A stretch of 64,000 nt of DNA from Petunia secreta (lineage: Eukaryota > Streptophyta > Magnoliopsida > Solanales > Solanaceae). The position numbers and the translations under genes are program-made. Of this stretch, positions 1 to 11,913 are shown in pieces; position 1 is the stretch's first letter, and each line of letters starts with the position of its first letter. The stretch spans positions 40,004,001-40,068,000 of the forward strand of contig JARKIP010000035.1 in NCBI GenBank assembly GCA_029990175.1, in the 5' to 3' direction. The notes under the pieces were generated by a model. It made no database searches. It was not told the origin of the DNA and worked only from the letters and a program-made list of their open reading frames with translations.

Positions 1-57
1 AATCTGAGCCTAAAACCTTTAAAAATCTATTTTCCTTTTTATTACTATTTTATATAT

Positions 58-165
58 TATTATTATTATTATTATTATTTCTATTATTACTTTTATTATT
101 ATTATTATTTTATTATTACTCTCTTATTATTATTATTATTATTATTCTACTTTTAATTTTTCTTT
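58..165. repeat. ATT/TTA microsatellite within the LTR
   Basis: Runs of ATT/TTA trinucleotides with a few interruptions. The other LTR carries a version of different length at about 39183-39300, so the tract has changed length since the two LTRs were identical. Confidence 0.85.
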
Positions 166-335
166 GTTTCATTAATTATAGTACTAATTCATTTTTTATA
201 TTTTATGCAAGGTACGCCATGGCAATAAAAGGATGATGCCTTTGGGAAATGACTAAAAATACTTTGAATTATTATTTTTAATTTATTTTGTCATTTCTGA
301 TTAATGTTATTTGCAATTTTTACTAACTTTTTGTC

Positions 336-427
336 CTATTTGTGAAGTACTCTAGATGGAAACTTGCAAAGAAGTTGTCATCTATTTGTGAAGTACTCTA
401 GATGGAAACTTGCAAAGAAGTTGTCAA
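336..427. repeat. 46-bp tandem duplication private to the 5' LTR
   Basis: A unit beginning CTATTTGTGAAGTACTCTAG occurs at 336 and again at 382. The 3' LTR has one copy at the matching place (about 39498). The duplication therefore arose after OGR-A inserted. Confidence 0.85.
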
Positions 428-814
428 AGAAGTCGAATGATTTATATTTCATGAGTTGTATCTAAATTGTATTGCATAAAGTTTATGATTATCAGTTTAA
501 TTGCTTAAATACTTTTAATTATGTAGTTTAATCCTAATTATTTAGTCCGGTCGGGAACCATACTTTGTGGAATCTGAGAGGTGCCTAAACACCTTCCTCT
601 TGAGTTAATCTGAACCCTTACTCATAATTCTCGGTTCGTAGATCAAGTATCGGAGTTAATATTAAAATTGGCTAGAAACAAAGTAGGTGCCCTAATACGC
701 CTAGTTAAAAAAATATGTTAGGTGGCGACTCCAAGTCTTTACCCGTGAGTTCCAATAAGTCGAGCCGTTTTTTAAACTTTAACTGGGTTCGAGGAAAAAT
801 TGGTGTCGACAGAA

Positions 815-832
815 TGGCGACTCCGCTGGGGA
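815..832 (+). other. OGR-A primer binding site, tRNA-Arg type
   Basis: TGGCGACTCCGCTGGGGA lies three bases after the LTR end. This is the primer site characteristic of Tat/Ogre elements. The same 18 bases occur on the minus strand at 44608-44625 for TAT-B. Confidence 0.9.
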
Positions 833-1333
833 CTTTCAAGGTTCTAACCATAACGGACTTTAAATTGGGATTCTTTGCATTTATTTTCTTTCTTTTAGTA
901 TTTCTCAAGAATAATATTTCTTTCTTTTCCTTTTGCAGGTTTAAAGTTCTAGCTTTCTATTTTATTGGTGTTTCCTTTTAATTTATTATATGTAGTTGTT
1001 ATTTTACTTCCTCCACTCCTGGAATTTTTACACTTGCACAACCAAGAACGATTATGCGGACCCCGCGGTCGTTCCACCCTCAAAGCACCCTTTAGGGAAA
1101 GTACGCAAAATTAGCCAAATAGCGAAGCTTTTGGCAGTTTGCCAGCTTTCAGTTTTCAAGTTGTTCGCTTGGGAGAAACCTTGTCTAGATAAACCAAATC
1201 TTAGATTAGGAAAATACCTCACGACACTTGCTCCAGTGATATTTCAAATTCTCCACGAGTTTGTTAATTTAACGGGTTCACTTATACCTTTATTTGCATC
1301 ATCTTGCATAATTATTTTATACCCCGGGACTAA
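833..1333 (+). other. OGR-A leader, left part
   Basis: Non-coding 5' leader of OGR-A between the primer site and the N1 insertion point. No reading frame resembles a known family. The leader resumes at 28777 after N1. Confidence 0.7.
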
Positions 1334-2109
1334 TGATGCAATATAAATTGGCCTAAACGACAACAATCAAGAACCAAGCTTGATAGCACAAAGAACACAA
1401 GTGAAGGGCTCCGGAGGAGGGTTCGAGAGTGATTTGAAGCCGCATGATACCATTGGTGTGGAGGGTGGAGCACCCCAAGAGACAGGGCAGAGCACCCCAA
1501 GAAGAGGTCGGGCGCCCCAAGCACTCAAAAACGGCTAAGTGTCAAAACAACACTCTCTGGACTTTTGCAGGGTGGAGTGCCCCTGTGCAGAAGCGGGCAC
1601 CCCTGTGCAGAGGCGGGCGCCCAAATCATTTCACTGAGACAAAGGGCGGGCGGCCCGACGGGAGGGGGGGGGGGTTGAGCGCCTCCCCCCGTTGCAAGCC
1701 ATTCGAGTTTTGCTCTATTTTGTGGTGAAATTCCCACTTTGGCCCTAAATGGCTTCTATTATTTTAACCCACTTTGATGGTATTATGGACCTTTCATATT
1801 ATGTAAAGAGGATGCTATAAATAGACCCTTTAGACTTCCATTTCATTTTAGCTAGTTTTGACATTGAATAGAGAGAAGAAAGAACATTGAAGAGGCCGAG
1901 CGCTTCTTGTTATGGAGATCGAAACCTAGTTTGATTCCATTGTAAGGTTCAAGTTTCCCTTTCTCCCTTTTGAATTCAATCAACGTATGTGAGTTGAATT
2001 CAATTCTTTCTTCTAATTTCTTGCCTTCCCAGTTTGGATTTCTTGTTATCCTTTATCGCTTCCGCATAGTTTATCTCGTTGTTTGCTCCTGCTAGTTTGC
2101 ATTGCATCA
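1334..2109 (+). repeat. N1 5' LTR
   Basis: A 776-bp LTR with termini TGATGC and GCATCA, matching 28011-28776. A TATA box lies at 1816-1823. GC-rich modules such as GGAGCACCCC and GGCGGGCGCC fill the U3 part (about 1459-1690), including a run of G near 1663. Confidence 0.9.
1816..1823 (+). promoter_or_regulatory. TATA box of the N1 5' LTR
   Basis: TATAAATA in the expected place for an LTR promoter. The same box is at 28467-28474 in the 3' LTR, and corresponding boxes occur in the N2 and N3 LTRs. Confidence 0.7.
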
Positions 2110-2111
2110 GT

Positions 2112-2122
2112 TGGTATCAGAG
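2112..2122 (+). other. N1 primer binding site, tRNA-iMet type
   Basis: TGGTATCAGAG begins two bases after the LTR end, matching the start of the initiator-Met primer site. The next base is A where the consensus has C. Confidence 0.8.
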
Positions 2123-2180
2123 AACGGATAGGTTTTATTCTTACAAACCCTCAATCATGACTCTTTATCTTGTTAGTTGT

Positions 2181-2991
2181 TGTTATTTCCCATGATTACA
2201 TCACTTTACTATTTTAAGGACCAGTTCCTTAAAATGTGTTCCTTTACTCTACGATATGCGGAATTAAAACTGTAAGTAATTGAACACCAGATATTAGTGT
2301 GGGAAAACCCCTTGACTCGGGATCAAAAAACCACGACCTACTTCTCAAGTAGGATTTCAACTTCAGTATGTAAAAAGACCCACTTGGTTACAAGACTCAC
2401 TCTTACTAACCTAGGACTAACTCTAATCATTTAGTGATCTTTCTCACGATCAGTGAAGTTGTGTCAAGTCCACGACTTGAACCAAAAAGTTTACAACTCG
2501 ATTTTTGCTTACTACAATTGAACTAAGACTTGAACTTTTACAAGATTCAATCTAAGGAACAGGTTCTAACTTAGTTCTACTGTAGCTAACTGATTACACA
2601 AATAAGCTAATAACTCTTCTCAACTTTTGCTCGATGCTCTCTATATTTGTGTACACTTCTATGGCTGATATGCTCCACGCTTTATAGCTCCAGCAGCCAA
2701 GAAGTCTTGAGCAATTAGAACTCCAAAGCTCCCTTGACTTTGAGTCCTAATTGGATTCTTCTCTTGAGAATCCAGATCTCCTATCCTTATCCTTTAGTTT
2801 ATGCAATCTTTTCATATCCATTTAGACCTGCATAATTATCAAGATATACGTCAGTTCTAGGATATATAATAATATCTCAATTAAACGATTTTGCATGAAT
2901 TATCTATTCTGCTGCAGTGATTCAAAGAAACAGGTCCTTTGAATCCGTTCCTTAGTCATCAGTCAAAACTCCAAGCTTATCCAAGCTAACA
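2181..2991 (-). repeat. SIR 3' LTR
   Basis: 811 bp, from TGTTATTTCC to CAAGCTAACA on the plus strand, nearly identical to 11106-11913. Differences are scattered substitutions and a small indel near 2920. Copies of the 11-mer or one-mismatch versions lie at 2218, 2556 and 2927. Confidence 0.95.
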
Positions 2992-3005
2992 ATTTCCCCC
3001 TTTTT
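2992..3005 (-). other. SIR polypurine tract
   Basis: On the minus strand AAAAAGGGGGAAAT directly abuts the 3' LTR. This is the expected plus-strand priming site for the copia element. Confidence 0.88.
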
Positions 3006-3449
3006 GATGATGACAAATTCATAAGCATAGCTTCATCTTCTTAATGTCCTGAAGTACAACTTAAGCTCAAAAAGACAATCAATCAGTGGAGAATTAATTT
3101 ATCATTAAGGAACAGATTTTAATTAGGTATAACTTCATACAAAATCAGACTTACTCTTCCCCCTTTTGGCATCATTGAAAAGGTTGCATAAAAAATTTAA
3201 CTCAAGTGTTAGAATTAATCAGCACATGGCCATTGAGGCAACTCAAAATGCAAACATAAATCAAAGTAAAGCAACTGCAAAACAATGATATTAGCCATCA
3301 AAGACAATTCATTAAATCAACCATTGAAATCAGGGGATACAAGCAAGTACTACAGAATTATCCAAAAACGAAAGAAGAAAAAGGCTAAGGCACTATGCTA
3401 GGCTAGATCCCACTAGACAAAAGATGGCTAAAGGCTAAGGCTAAGGTGG
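3006..3449 (-). other. SIR spacer between the env-position ORF and the purine tract
   Basis: About 440 bases of A/T-rich non-coding sequence downstream of the env-position ORF. A second purine-rich stretch near 3160 (AAAAGGGGGAAGAG on the minus strand) resembles the repeated purine tracts known from Sireviruses. Confidence 0.6.
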
Positions 3450-5404
3450 TCAGGATGTGGAAGGACCAGGTCCCTGAGACTTGTTAAGCAACTCAAACAT
3501 CTGCTTGAGCATTCCCTCATTGGTCTCCTTTGCCTTTGAGGCCTCTGCCTTCCAGTAATTCTTCTCCTCTTCCAACCTTGCTATCTCAGCAGCCTGAATA
3601 GCAACCTGTTGCCTAAGTGCCCTCACTTTGTTGTTCAATGGCTGCCTCCCAATACCAGCCTGTGGAGGATCAGCCTGAACTGGCAAATCACAGCTTATCA
3701 ATGTAGCACAGCCAAATTTTTCCTTCTTTGTAGCCTTCACCACCCCTTCCAAGGGAATCTTCAACTTTGCAAACACATCAGTCAGGATGAAACCAAACGG
3801 CAAGGAGTGCTTTCTCTTCCCAGCAATCACCCTTTTTATCAGGTGGATCATAAAGCTGGGCCAGTTGATCTGCTTTTCAGTGTCCAACAGTTCCATAAGG
3901 ACCAGGTCCATGAAACTGGCAACTCCTCTTTTCTCCTGCCTTGGCATCACAATCTTGTTCACAAACTCGAATAACACTTGGTGCTGTGGGTGCATCTCAC
4001 TCTTCTGCACAGCTCTGGGATTCTCTTCCCCATCATTCTCAGCAAACTTCCTAGTGATCTCCAGATCAGTAGGCAAGTTTGTCAAGTCAGGCCAAACCTT
4101 CTTGACATAACTGTCATACCCAGTAGCAGGAATCCCCAGCAGCTCACCAAGTTCCCTTGTATCAAACATAATCACATTTTCATTGACAAAGGTAGTAATC
4201 CTATCTTCTTTGATGGAGCAGTTCTTGTAGAACTCTTGCACCATCCCCTTTGCACACCTACCAGAGATCTTAAGGACCATGTCCCTCCATCCTTGAGCAT
4301 GCAGTTTTTCCAACAGCCACAACATTCCTTCTTCTTGCACATCAGACATTACCCGACCTTTCAAAACCTTCCTGGTCAACATGTCTTCATGAACACAGTG
4401 CACAGACTCATCACCTTCAGCATCACTATCACTCTTATCTCTAGCAACAGACTCAGCACTATCACTAGCAGAACTTCCAGAAACAACCACTCTTTTGGAG
4501 GACCTGGTCCTCTTAGCAGCTTTCTCTACAGCTTTAACTGAGCTTCTTGTTACCCTTCTCTCAGGAACTTTTCTTTTCTTGGACTGAGGCACCACCTCCT
4601 CAGCATCTACCATCTCATCATCCTCAGAAAAATCAGCAAGATATCATCCACTTCTTCCTCTTCAACCACCTGTTTTCCTTTCCCTTTTCTGCTCCTTTCC
4701 AAGGCAGCAGCTAGTTGTTCATCAGCAGCTTTAGCAGCATTTCTTGTCCTCCTAACCCCAGAAGCAGGGGTTGAGGCAGAAGGAACAGGTCCTTTTGCCT
4801 TGGAGGAACTGTCAACTTTCTTTTTATTTCCAGGCTTATAACTGTCACCTATTTTCTTCAACTTAGCAGCAATTTCAGCAGTCACATGGTCATCAATGGG
4901 TCCCTTCCTAGCCAATTTTCTTCTCAGACTCCTAATATTGATCAAATCCACCAGGGGCCTGTCACTATCACTTATAACCTCTTCAACATCTATCACATTC
5001 TCCATGGGTGCTCTAAAAGCAGCCTCTGGAGACCCCGATGACACATGCATGGGTGCTTCCAAACTCCTAATAGGTTCCCCCTCAAGAGCAGCCTCAGAAC
5101 CCTCTCCCTTTTCTTCCTCGTCTATAACAACATTCAAAGGGTAGGTGAAGTTTACCTAATACTGATACAACACCATAGCACGAGATAAATCCTCAACCTG
5201 CTCAGCAATTGATTCAGCCGTGGGAACTGGTCCTTCCCCCTGAATTTCAGGTTCAGGTACGTCTGGGATTGGTTCAGGGATTTCAGGGTTTAGGTTAGTG
5301 GTTTCCATGGGTGAGAGAGGATTAAGATTTTGTGGCTGTTCATCAATAGGTGCAGTTGAAGAATAATCAGAAGCAAGAGACATTTTTGCAATTCGAATTA
5401 ACAA
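3450..5404 (-). pseudogene. SIR env-position ORF (Sirevirus-type third ORF), broken
   Basis: Three consecutive minus-strand segments (5404-5156, 5137-4607 and 4613-3450) read as one protein of about 640 residues with one stop and one frameshift. The N-terminal third is rich in Pro and acidic residues. The middle is Lys/Arg/Ser rich with nuclear-signal-like clusters such as KKRKVPERR. The next domain contains MPRQEKRGVASFMDLVLMEL, and the C-terminus looks like a coiled coil (RALRQQVAIQAAEIARLEEE). Its position after RNase H is where Sireviruses carry an envelope-like gene. I see no clear signal peptide or membrane segment, so envelope function is not supported. It may instead be a structural or chromatin-associated protein. 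Confidence 0.7.
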
Positions 5405-5995
5405 ATAATTTACTACTCTTTCTGAAATTGTGATAGTTTTAATTGATGAACAATGTAAAAGAATAATGAGGAAGAAGAAGTGTATTTATAGAGTGAATGA
5501 GGTAGTGGAGTTAGAGTGAAAAACGATCAATTTACCTCAGCACAACATGCAACGGTTAAGGACTCTTGGGAGTCTCCCGGAGAAAAAAAGCCGTTAGGCT
5601 GCAGGTTACCTTTTCAGAGGAGGAACTGTTCCTCCGATGGGACTCTTTTACACTTTGGATATGGGTAGGAAACTTAGTGGGATTTATCCTAATCTCAAGT
5701 TACCTATAGCCTTTATACTTCTAAATTAACTGAATAATAACGAGTACATACCTGTTTTTAACACAAAAATTCAGTGTCCTTCCAATTTGCAACATTTTGA
5801 TCATCTGAAATTCTAAGAGCACAAGGGTAACATCATTAAATTTTAGCAACTCTAAATAGGATATATGGCATAAGAGTATACATTTAAGTATTAAACTGGA
5901 CTGAATTATTCATAATGACTTGAATAAAATTCATTTTAAGAGCAATTTTCTAGCCAATTATAAAGTAAAGCATTGATGATTTTATGTGAATTTAA
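5405..5995 (-). other. SIR spacer between pol and the env-position ORF
   Basis: Non-coding, A/T-rich sequence of about 590 bases. It holds one 11-mer copy at 5622-5632. It may contain a splice acceptor or subgenomic promoter for the downstream ORF, but nothing is diagnostic. Confidence 0.5.
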
Positions 5996-8900
5996 TCATC
6001 CCAATTCCAATCTATTTCTTTCAAAATCATCTCTACCTAGAGCTTTTGTAAAAATGTCAGCAATTTTCTTTTCAGTGGGACAAAATGCTATGGTGATCAA
6101 ACCTTTTTCATAATTGTCTCTTAGGAAATGATGTCTTATATCAATGTGTTTAGTCCTTTTGTGATGCACTGGATTTTTTGTCATATTAGTAGCACTAGTG
6201 TTATCATAATAAATAGGAACAGTTCCTACATCAACACCAAAATCCTGTAATTGTTGTTTGATCCATAACAACTGTGAACAACATGAAGCAGCTGCCACAT
6301 ATTCAGCCTCAGCAGTGGAAAGTGCCACTGAATTTTATTTCTTAGTTTCCCAAGAAACCAAACACTCACCAAGAAAATGTGCCATACCTGAGGTACTTTT
6401 TCTATCAACAAGGAAACCTGCATCGTCAGCATCAGTATATCCAACAAGATTAAAACTACCACCTTTTGGATACCAAAGTCCCAAGGGACCTGTTCCTTTC
6501 AGATACCTCAATATTCTTTTAACAGCTTTCAAATGAGATTCCTTAGGATCTGATTGGAACCTAGCACACAAACAACACTGAACACAATATCAGGTCTACT
6601 AGCAGTTTGATAAAGTAGAGAACCTATCATACCCCTATACAATTTTTGATCAACTGATATTCCAAGTTCATCAAGATCCAATTTTGTGGTAGTGGCAATA
6701 GGTGTGTCAATTTCCTTAGCATTATCCATATCAAATCTTTTAAGTAATTCCTTAACATACTTTTGTTGATGGATCATAGTTCCATTTGAGGTTTGCTTAA
6801 TTTGTAAACCCAAAAAGAAATTGAGTTCACCCATCATGCTCATCTCAAACTCACTCTCCATCAAGTTTGCAAATTCCTTACTTAAATTTTCACAAGTAGC
6901 ACCAAAGATTATATCATCTACATAAATTTGAACAATTAAGAGATGCTTACCTTTTTCTTTTAAAAACAATGTACTATCAATTTTACCTCTCTTGTATCCA
7001 TGCTGGAGTAGAAATTTTGATGGTCTTTCATACCATGCTCTTGGTGCCTTCTTGAGCCCATACAAGGCCTTGTCCAACTTGTACACATGTTCAGGGAATT
7101 GTTCACTTTCAAATCTTGGAGGTTGCTTGACATACACTTCTTCTTTCAAGAAACCATTCAGAAACGCACTCTTAACATCCATTTGATGTAGAGTAAATTC
7201 CATGTATGTAGCAAAGGCTATAAGAAGTCTTATTGCTTCCAGTCTTGCAACTGGAGCAAAAGTCTCATCATAGTCAATGCCCTCCTCTTGACTATATCCC
7301 TGAACGACTAGCCTGGCCTTATTTCTTGTTACCATGCCATCCTCATCAAGTTTGTTTCTGAAAACCCATTTTGTTCCAATTATGGACCTGCTCCTTGGCT
7401 TGGGTTCCAGATGCCAAACTTGACTCCTTTGGAATTGATTCAGTTCCTCCTGCATAGCATTAATCCAATCTGCATCCTTCAATGCTTCTTTCACATTTTT
7501 AGGTTCAACAAGAGATAAGAAAGCACTAAAAGCACACAGATTGTGATTCTTGACTGCTGATCTAGTTTGAACTCCGGCAGTCTTATCTGAGATTATTTGA
7601 TCCACAGGATGTGACCCTTGATACTTGAAAGGCTTGGGTGTCAATCCATTGTCAGAAGTCCTCTGCAGAGGAACAGTTCCTGATAGAGTAGCATTTCCAG
7701 TTTGTGAGGTGGAACCAACATTTGTTCCCCCTGTTTCAGTGCTACTCTTCTCAGTTCTGTCCTGAGGAACAGTTCCTTGCAGTTCACTTCTCATATCCAG
7801 AATCTGCATTTGTGGATTAAGTTCAAACTCTTTCAGCATTCCAATTTCTTCATCCTCCTGTACCTGTTCTTGAGTGAGACTGTCAGTTTCATCAAATTTA
7901 ACATGCATGCTTTCTTCAATTTTCAATGATTTCTTGTTAAACAACCTATAAGATTTACTATTTAAAGAATAACCAACAAATATTCCCTCATCACTTCTAG
8001 GATCAAATTTTCCTAAGGCATCTTTCCCATTGTTGTGTATGAAACATTTGCAACCAAAGGCCCCAAGATGAGAAATATTTGGTTTTCTTCTTTTGAGCAA
8101 TTCATATGGGGTCTTTTCTATTAAAGGCCTTGTCATACATCTATTTATTATCTAGCATGCAGTATTAATAGCCTCAGCCAAAAAGTTCTGTGGAAGATTT
8201 CCAGATATTAACATAGTCCTTGCCATTTCTTCTAGAATCCTATTTTTCCTTTCCACTACACCATTTTGTTGTAGAGTTCTTGGTGAAGAAAAATTATGAT
8301 TAATGCCATTTTCATTACAAAAATTGAAAAACATATGATTTTCAAATTCAGTTCCATGATCTGACCTAATGGCAACAATATGATTATCTAGAGTTCTTTG
8401 AGCTTTCTTAGCAAAAATTGAAAATGCATTAAATGCTTCTTTTTTAGATGCAAGAAATATAGTCCATGTAAATCTGGAGTAATCATCCGCCAATATCATA
8501 ACATACTTCTTACCTCCACGACTCATTGTTTTCATAGGACCACATAAATCCATATGGACCAGTTCCAAAGGTTTAGTGGTACTTACCAGTTTCTTCTATT
8601 TGAAGGAGGATTTTACCTGCTTCCCCCTGGAACATGCTTCACATACTTTTTCATCATTAAACCTGATGTTAGGAAGACCTATCACCAAGTCCTTTGACAC
8701 AAGTTTGTTCAATTGTGAAAGACTAGCATGTCCTAGTCTTTTGTGCCAAATGAGGGGATCATTTTGCACCACAGTTAAGCAGCTCAGGCTTCCATCAGAT
8801 AATGTCAGCAAGTCTACTTTGTAGATGTTTCCATGCATGTTTCCCTGCAAAATAACCTCTCCAGAAGTTTGGTTAGTCACAGTGCATCCAGTAGATGAGA

Positions 8901-9174
8901 AATTAACATTATTACCTTTGTCACACAATTGAGATATGCTCAATAAGCAATGCTTCAGCCCATCTACTAGAAATACATTATCTATACAGTGTGAATCAGA
9001 CCTACCTACCTTTCCAATTCCAATGATTTCCCCTTTCTTACCATTACCGAAGGAAACACTTCCTCCTTGGAAGGCTGAGAGTGAAAGAAACAGTTCCTTA
9101 TGCCCTATCATGTGCCTTGAGCAACCACTGTCCATGTACCATTTGTGGTTTATCTCCTTCACTCTAGCCTGCAA
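5996..9174 (-). pseudogene. pol: SIR pol: protease, integrase, reverse transcriptase, RNase H (copia)
   Basis: Domains run in copia order on the minus strand. Protease shows MDSGCSRHM near 9130. The pre-integrase segment shows IWHKRLGHASL and CEACSRGK. The integrase core (8568-8152) shows HMDLCGPM, the catalytic-site DHGTEFEN and NGVVERKNR. RT (about 7500-6530) keeps DETFAPVARLEAIRLL and the active-site YVDD. RNase H shows ALSTAEAEY and ends near IADIFTKAL. Nonsense codons lie at about 8590, 8152 and 6332 (Q to stop), and a frameshift lies near 6560. The catalytic motifs survive, so decay is recent and light, but no intact polyprotein can be made. Confidence 0.93.
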
Positions 9175-9181
9175 AAGAAAA

Positions 9182-11056
9182 CTAGGGGTTAATTTTAAGA
9201 ACCCAAACTAGTTTGGGTTCCTTTCCTTTTGAAAAAGGATGAATCAGATCTCTCCTAGCCCAGAATTGTAATGGTTTCTTTGTGTGAACATTTTCCCTTT
9301 TTACAGAATTTTGAACAGGTTTATAGGACCTATTCTTCTGTTTCACAGGATTTTGAACAGGTTTATAGGACCTGTTCCTCTGGGCAGCCCTTTTTAAAGA
9401 TTGACAATTTTCTTTCCGGTGACCAGTGTTCCCACAATGAGTGCATAGCCAGTTTTCAGGACATGATAAGTACTTACTCTTTGGATTCCATTTGGATGAA
9501 CTTTGAGCTTTCATGAATCCAATACCTTTCCTGTTACTACTATGATTTTCTTGCAACCATTCTAGTGCTTCAGAAGACTTGTTCCATTCTACAGTTTTTC
9601 TTAGTTCCATTTTTGTTTTAACCAAGTCTTCTTCTAAAGATCTTATCTTTTCATCTTTTTTACACAGTTCATCAACTGTGACTTTCAGTTTCTCTTCAGC
9701 AATGATCTGATGAGAATTAGCAATACCTTTACCTTTTACAACTGTTTTTAACATTTTCTAATTCCTGAGCAGTTGTTTCAAGTGTGAGGACCTGTTCCTC
9801 AAGCATGCTAATCTTCCTTTCCAGAAAATCATTTTTAACTATTTCTTCTTTGCATTCTGTTTCTAAACAATCAATTTTATCATGCATTTGATGATTGCTA
9901 TCCCTTAGAGATTTAAATTCATTTAGCACAATATGGAATACTTTAACCAATTTTTCTCAAGGCATGCTTTTTACATCATCTTTGAGTTTAGAAACAAATA
10001 CCTCAGCATTTTCTTCATTTTCTGAATCTCCAAGTGCCATTAGAGCAAGATCCTCATCCAGATCATCATCAGTTATTTCATCTTCACTGTCTTGCCATCC
10101 TGCAACCAATGCTTTGGGATTTCCACTTTTCTTATGGACCTGTTCCCTAGCCTTCTTCCTTTCATCAATGAATCTCTTCCTCCATTCTCCTTCCATAATT
10201 GGACATTTGCTGATGTAGTGCTCCGAGCTTCCACATTTGTGGCATTCTCCAGTCTGTTTCATGTTAGTAGACCTACCTTGTCCACTAATTTCCCTTTTCT
10301 TATTCAAATATTTCTGAACACTTTTAGCGATAAGGACCAGTTCCTTATCATTAATGATTTTATCATCAGCAGTCAAGGCTAGGTTAGGTTCAGTTTTAAC
10401 TGGTACTCCTATGTTTTTAACCTTTTTCCTCAGTTCATAAGTCTTTAGATTGCCTATAAGCTCATCTAAGGATAAAGTGCTTAAATCTTTACTTTCAATA
10501 ATAGCACAAGCTTTGATCTCCCAAGAATCTGGAAGAACCCTAGTTAAAATCTTTTTCAACTCTATCTTTTCTACTCTATCTTCCACAGTTAAAACCTTTC
10601 CCAAAGAGATAAGTTCAGAAGCAAAGGCATTAAATCTAGTATACATTTCAGAGATTGACTCTTCTTCTTTCATTTTAAAGCTTTCATATTCAGCATAAAG
10701 AAGTGTACCTCTGGACCTTTTTACCTGACTTGTTCCTTCGTGTGCAACTTGTAGAGCATCCCAAATCTCCTTTGCAGTGGCATACCCTCTGATTCTAGTG
10801 CATTCGTCAGGACTAAGTCCACCAACCAGCCACTTCCTTGCCTTTGCATTCTTTTCCCATTGCTTTATGTCTTCAGCATTGTATTCCTTCCTGGTTTTGG
10901 GATCATGAGACCTTCAGTTACTATATCCCACAATTCGTAGTCTTCTACTTGAAGGTGATCACGCATCCTCTCTTTCCACCATGAATAGTATTTCCCATTG
11001 AAATAAGGTGCTCTAACCATTGACTGGCCCTCACTGTTCTCTCGTGATGTACTCAT
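9182..11056 (-). pseudogene. gag: SIR gag, broken
   Basis: The gag reading begins MSTSRENSEGQ at 11056, about 36 bases inside the primer site. It continues through PYFNGKYYSWWKERM and a UBN2-like gag core to two zinc knuckles, CHKCGSSEHYISKC (about 10250-10210) and CTHCGNTGHRKENC (about 9450-9410). The two-knuckle, long-gag layout fits Sireviruses. A frameshift follows residue 60, a TGA lies near 9957, and another frameshift lies near 9750. Several 11-mer motif copies fall inside codons of different phase here (GEEQVL, KELVL and QRNRS readings). Confidence 0.9.
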
Positions 11057-11091
11057 CTAATCCTAGGTGTTAGCCTTTTCAAGGATAACCC

Positions 11092-11103
11092 GCTCTGATA
11101 CCA
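11092..11103 (-). other. SIR primer binding site, tRNA-iMet type
   Basis: On the minus strand TGGTATCAGAGC starts two bases after the 5' LTR end. It is the perfect complement of the initiator-Met tRNA 3' end. Confidence 0.93.
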
Positions 11104-11105
11104 AT

Positions 11106-11913
11106 TGTTATTTCCCACGATTACACCAGTTTACTGTTTTAAGGACCAGTTCCTTAAAATGTGTTCCTTTACTCTACGATATGCGGAATTAAAACTGTAT
11201 GTAATTGAACACCAGATATTAGCGTGGAAAAACCCCTTGACTCGGGATCAAAAAACTACGACCTACTTCTCAAGTAGGATTTCAACTTCACTATGTAAAA
11301 AGACCCACTTGGTTACAAGACTCACTCTTACTAACCTAGGACTAACTCTAATCCTTTAGTGATCTTTCTCACGATCAGTGAAGTTGTGTCAAGTCTACGA
11401 CTTGAACCAGAAAGTTTACAACTCGATTTTTGCTTACTACAATTGAACTAAGACTTGAACTTTTACAAGATTCAATCTAAGGAACAGGTTCTAACTTAGT
11501 TCTACTGTAGCTAACTGATTACACAAATAAGCTAATAACTCTTCTCAGCTTTTGCTCGATGCTCTCTATATTTGTGTACACTTCTATAGCTGATATGCTC
11601 CATGCTTTATAGCTCCAGCAGCCAAGAAGTCTTGAGCAATTAGAACTCCAAAGCTCCCTTGACTTTGAGTCCTAATTGGATTCTTCTCTTGAGAATTTGG
11701 ATCTCCTATCCTTATCCTTTAGTTTATGCAATCTTTTCATATCCATTTAGACCTGCATAATTATCAAGATATACGTTAGTTCTAGGATAAATAATAATAT
11801 CTCAATTAAACGATTTTGCATGAATTATCTATTCTGCAGTGATTCAAAGAAATAGGTCCTTTGAATCCGTTCCTTAGTCATCAGTCAAAACTCCAAGCTT
11901 ATCCAAGCTAACA
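11106..11913 (-). repeat. SIR 5' LTR
   Basis: 808 bp, matching 2181-2991 with the same termini. The target duplication GTTGT follows at 11914-11918. Confidence 0.95.

Larger units (their letters stand above)
1..811 (+). repeat. OGR-A 5' LTR, 3' terminal part
   Basis: This segment matches 39131-39924 almost throughout, including the ATT-rich microsatellite and the terminal GTGTCGACA. It ends one short spacer before the tRNA-Arg primer site. By comparison with the 3' LTR, about 2.9 kb of this LTR should lie left of the window. Confidence 0.9.
2181..11913 (-). mobile_element. SIR: Sirevirus-like Ty1/copia retrotransposon with an env-position ORF
   Basis: LTRs at 2181-2991 and 11106-11913 flank gag, protease, integrase, RT and RNase H in copia order on the minus strand. 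An extra ORF lies between pol and the 3' LTR, which is the Sirevirus arrangement. A perfect 5-bp target duplication, GTTGT, lies at 2176-2180 and 11914-11918. Total length is 9.7 kb. All coding regions have stops or frameshifts, so it is not autonomous now. It interrupts the 5' leader of N1. The 11-mer family GGA[AC]C[AT]G[GT]TCC recurs along its whole length. Confidence 0.95.

Noticed and set aside
11092..11103. GCTCTGATACCA words taken as tRNA gene fragments
   Set aside because: They are primer binding sites next to LTRs. No tRNA cloverleaf surrounds them.
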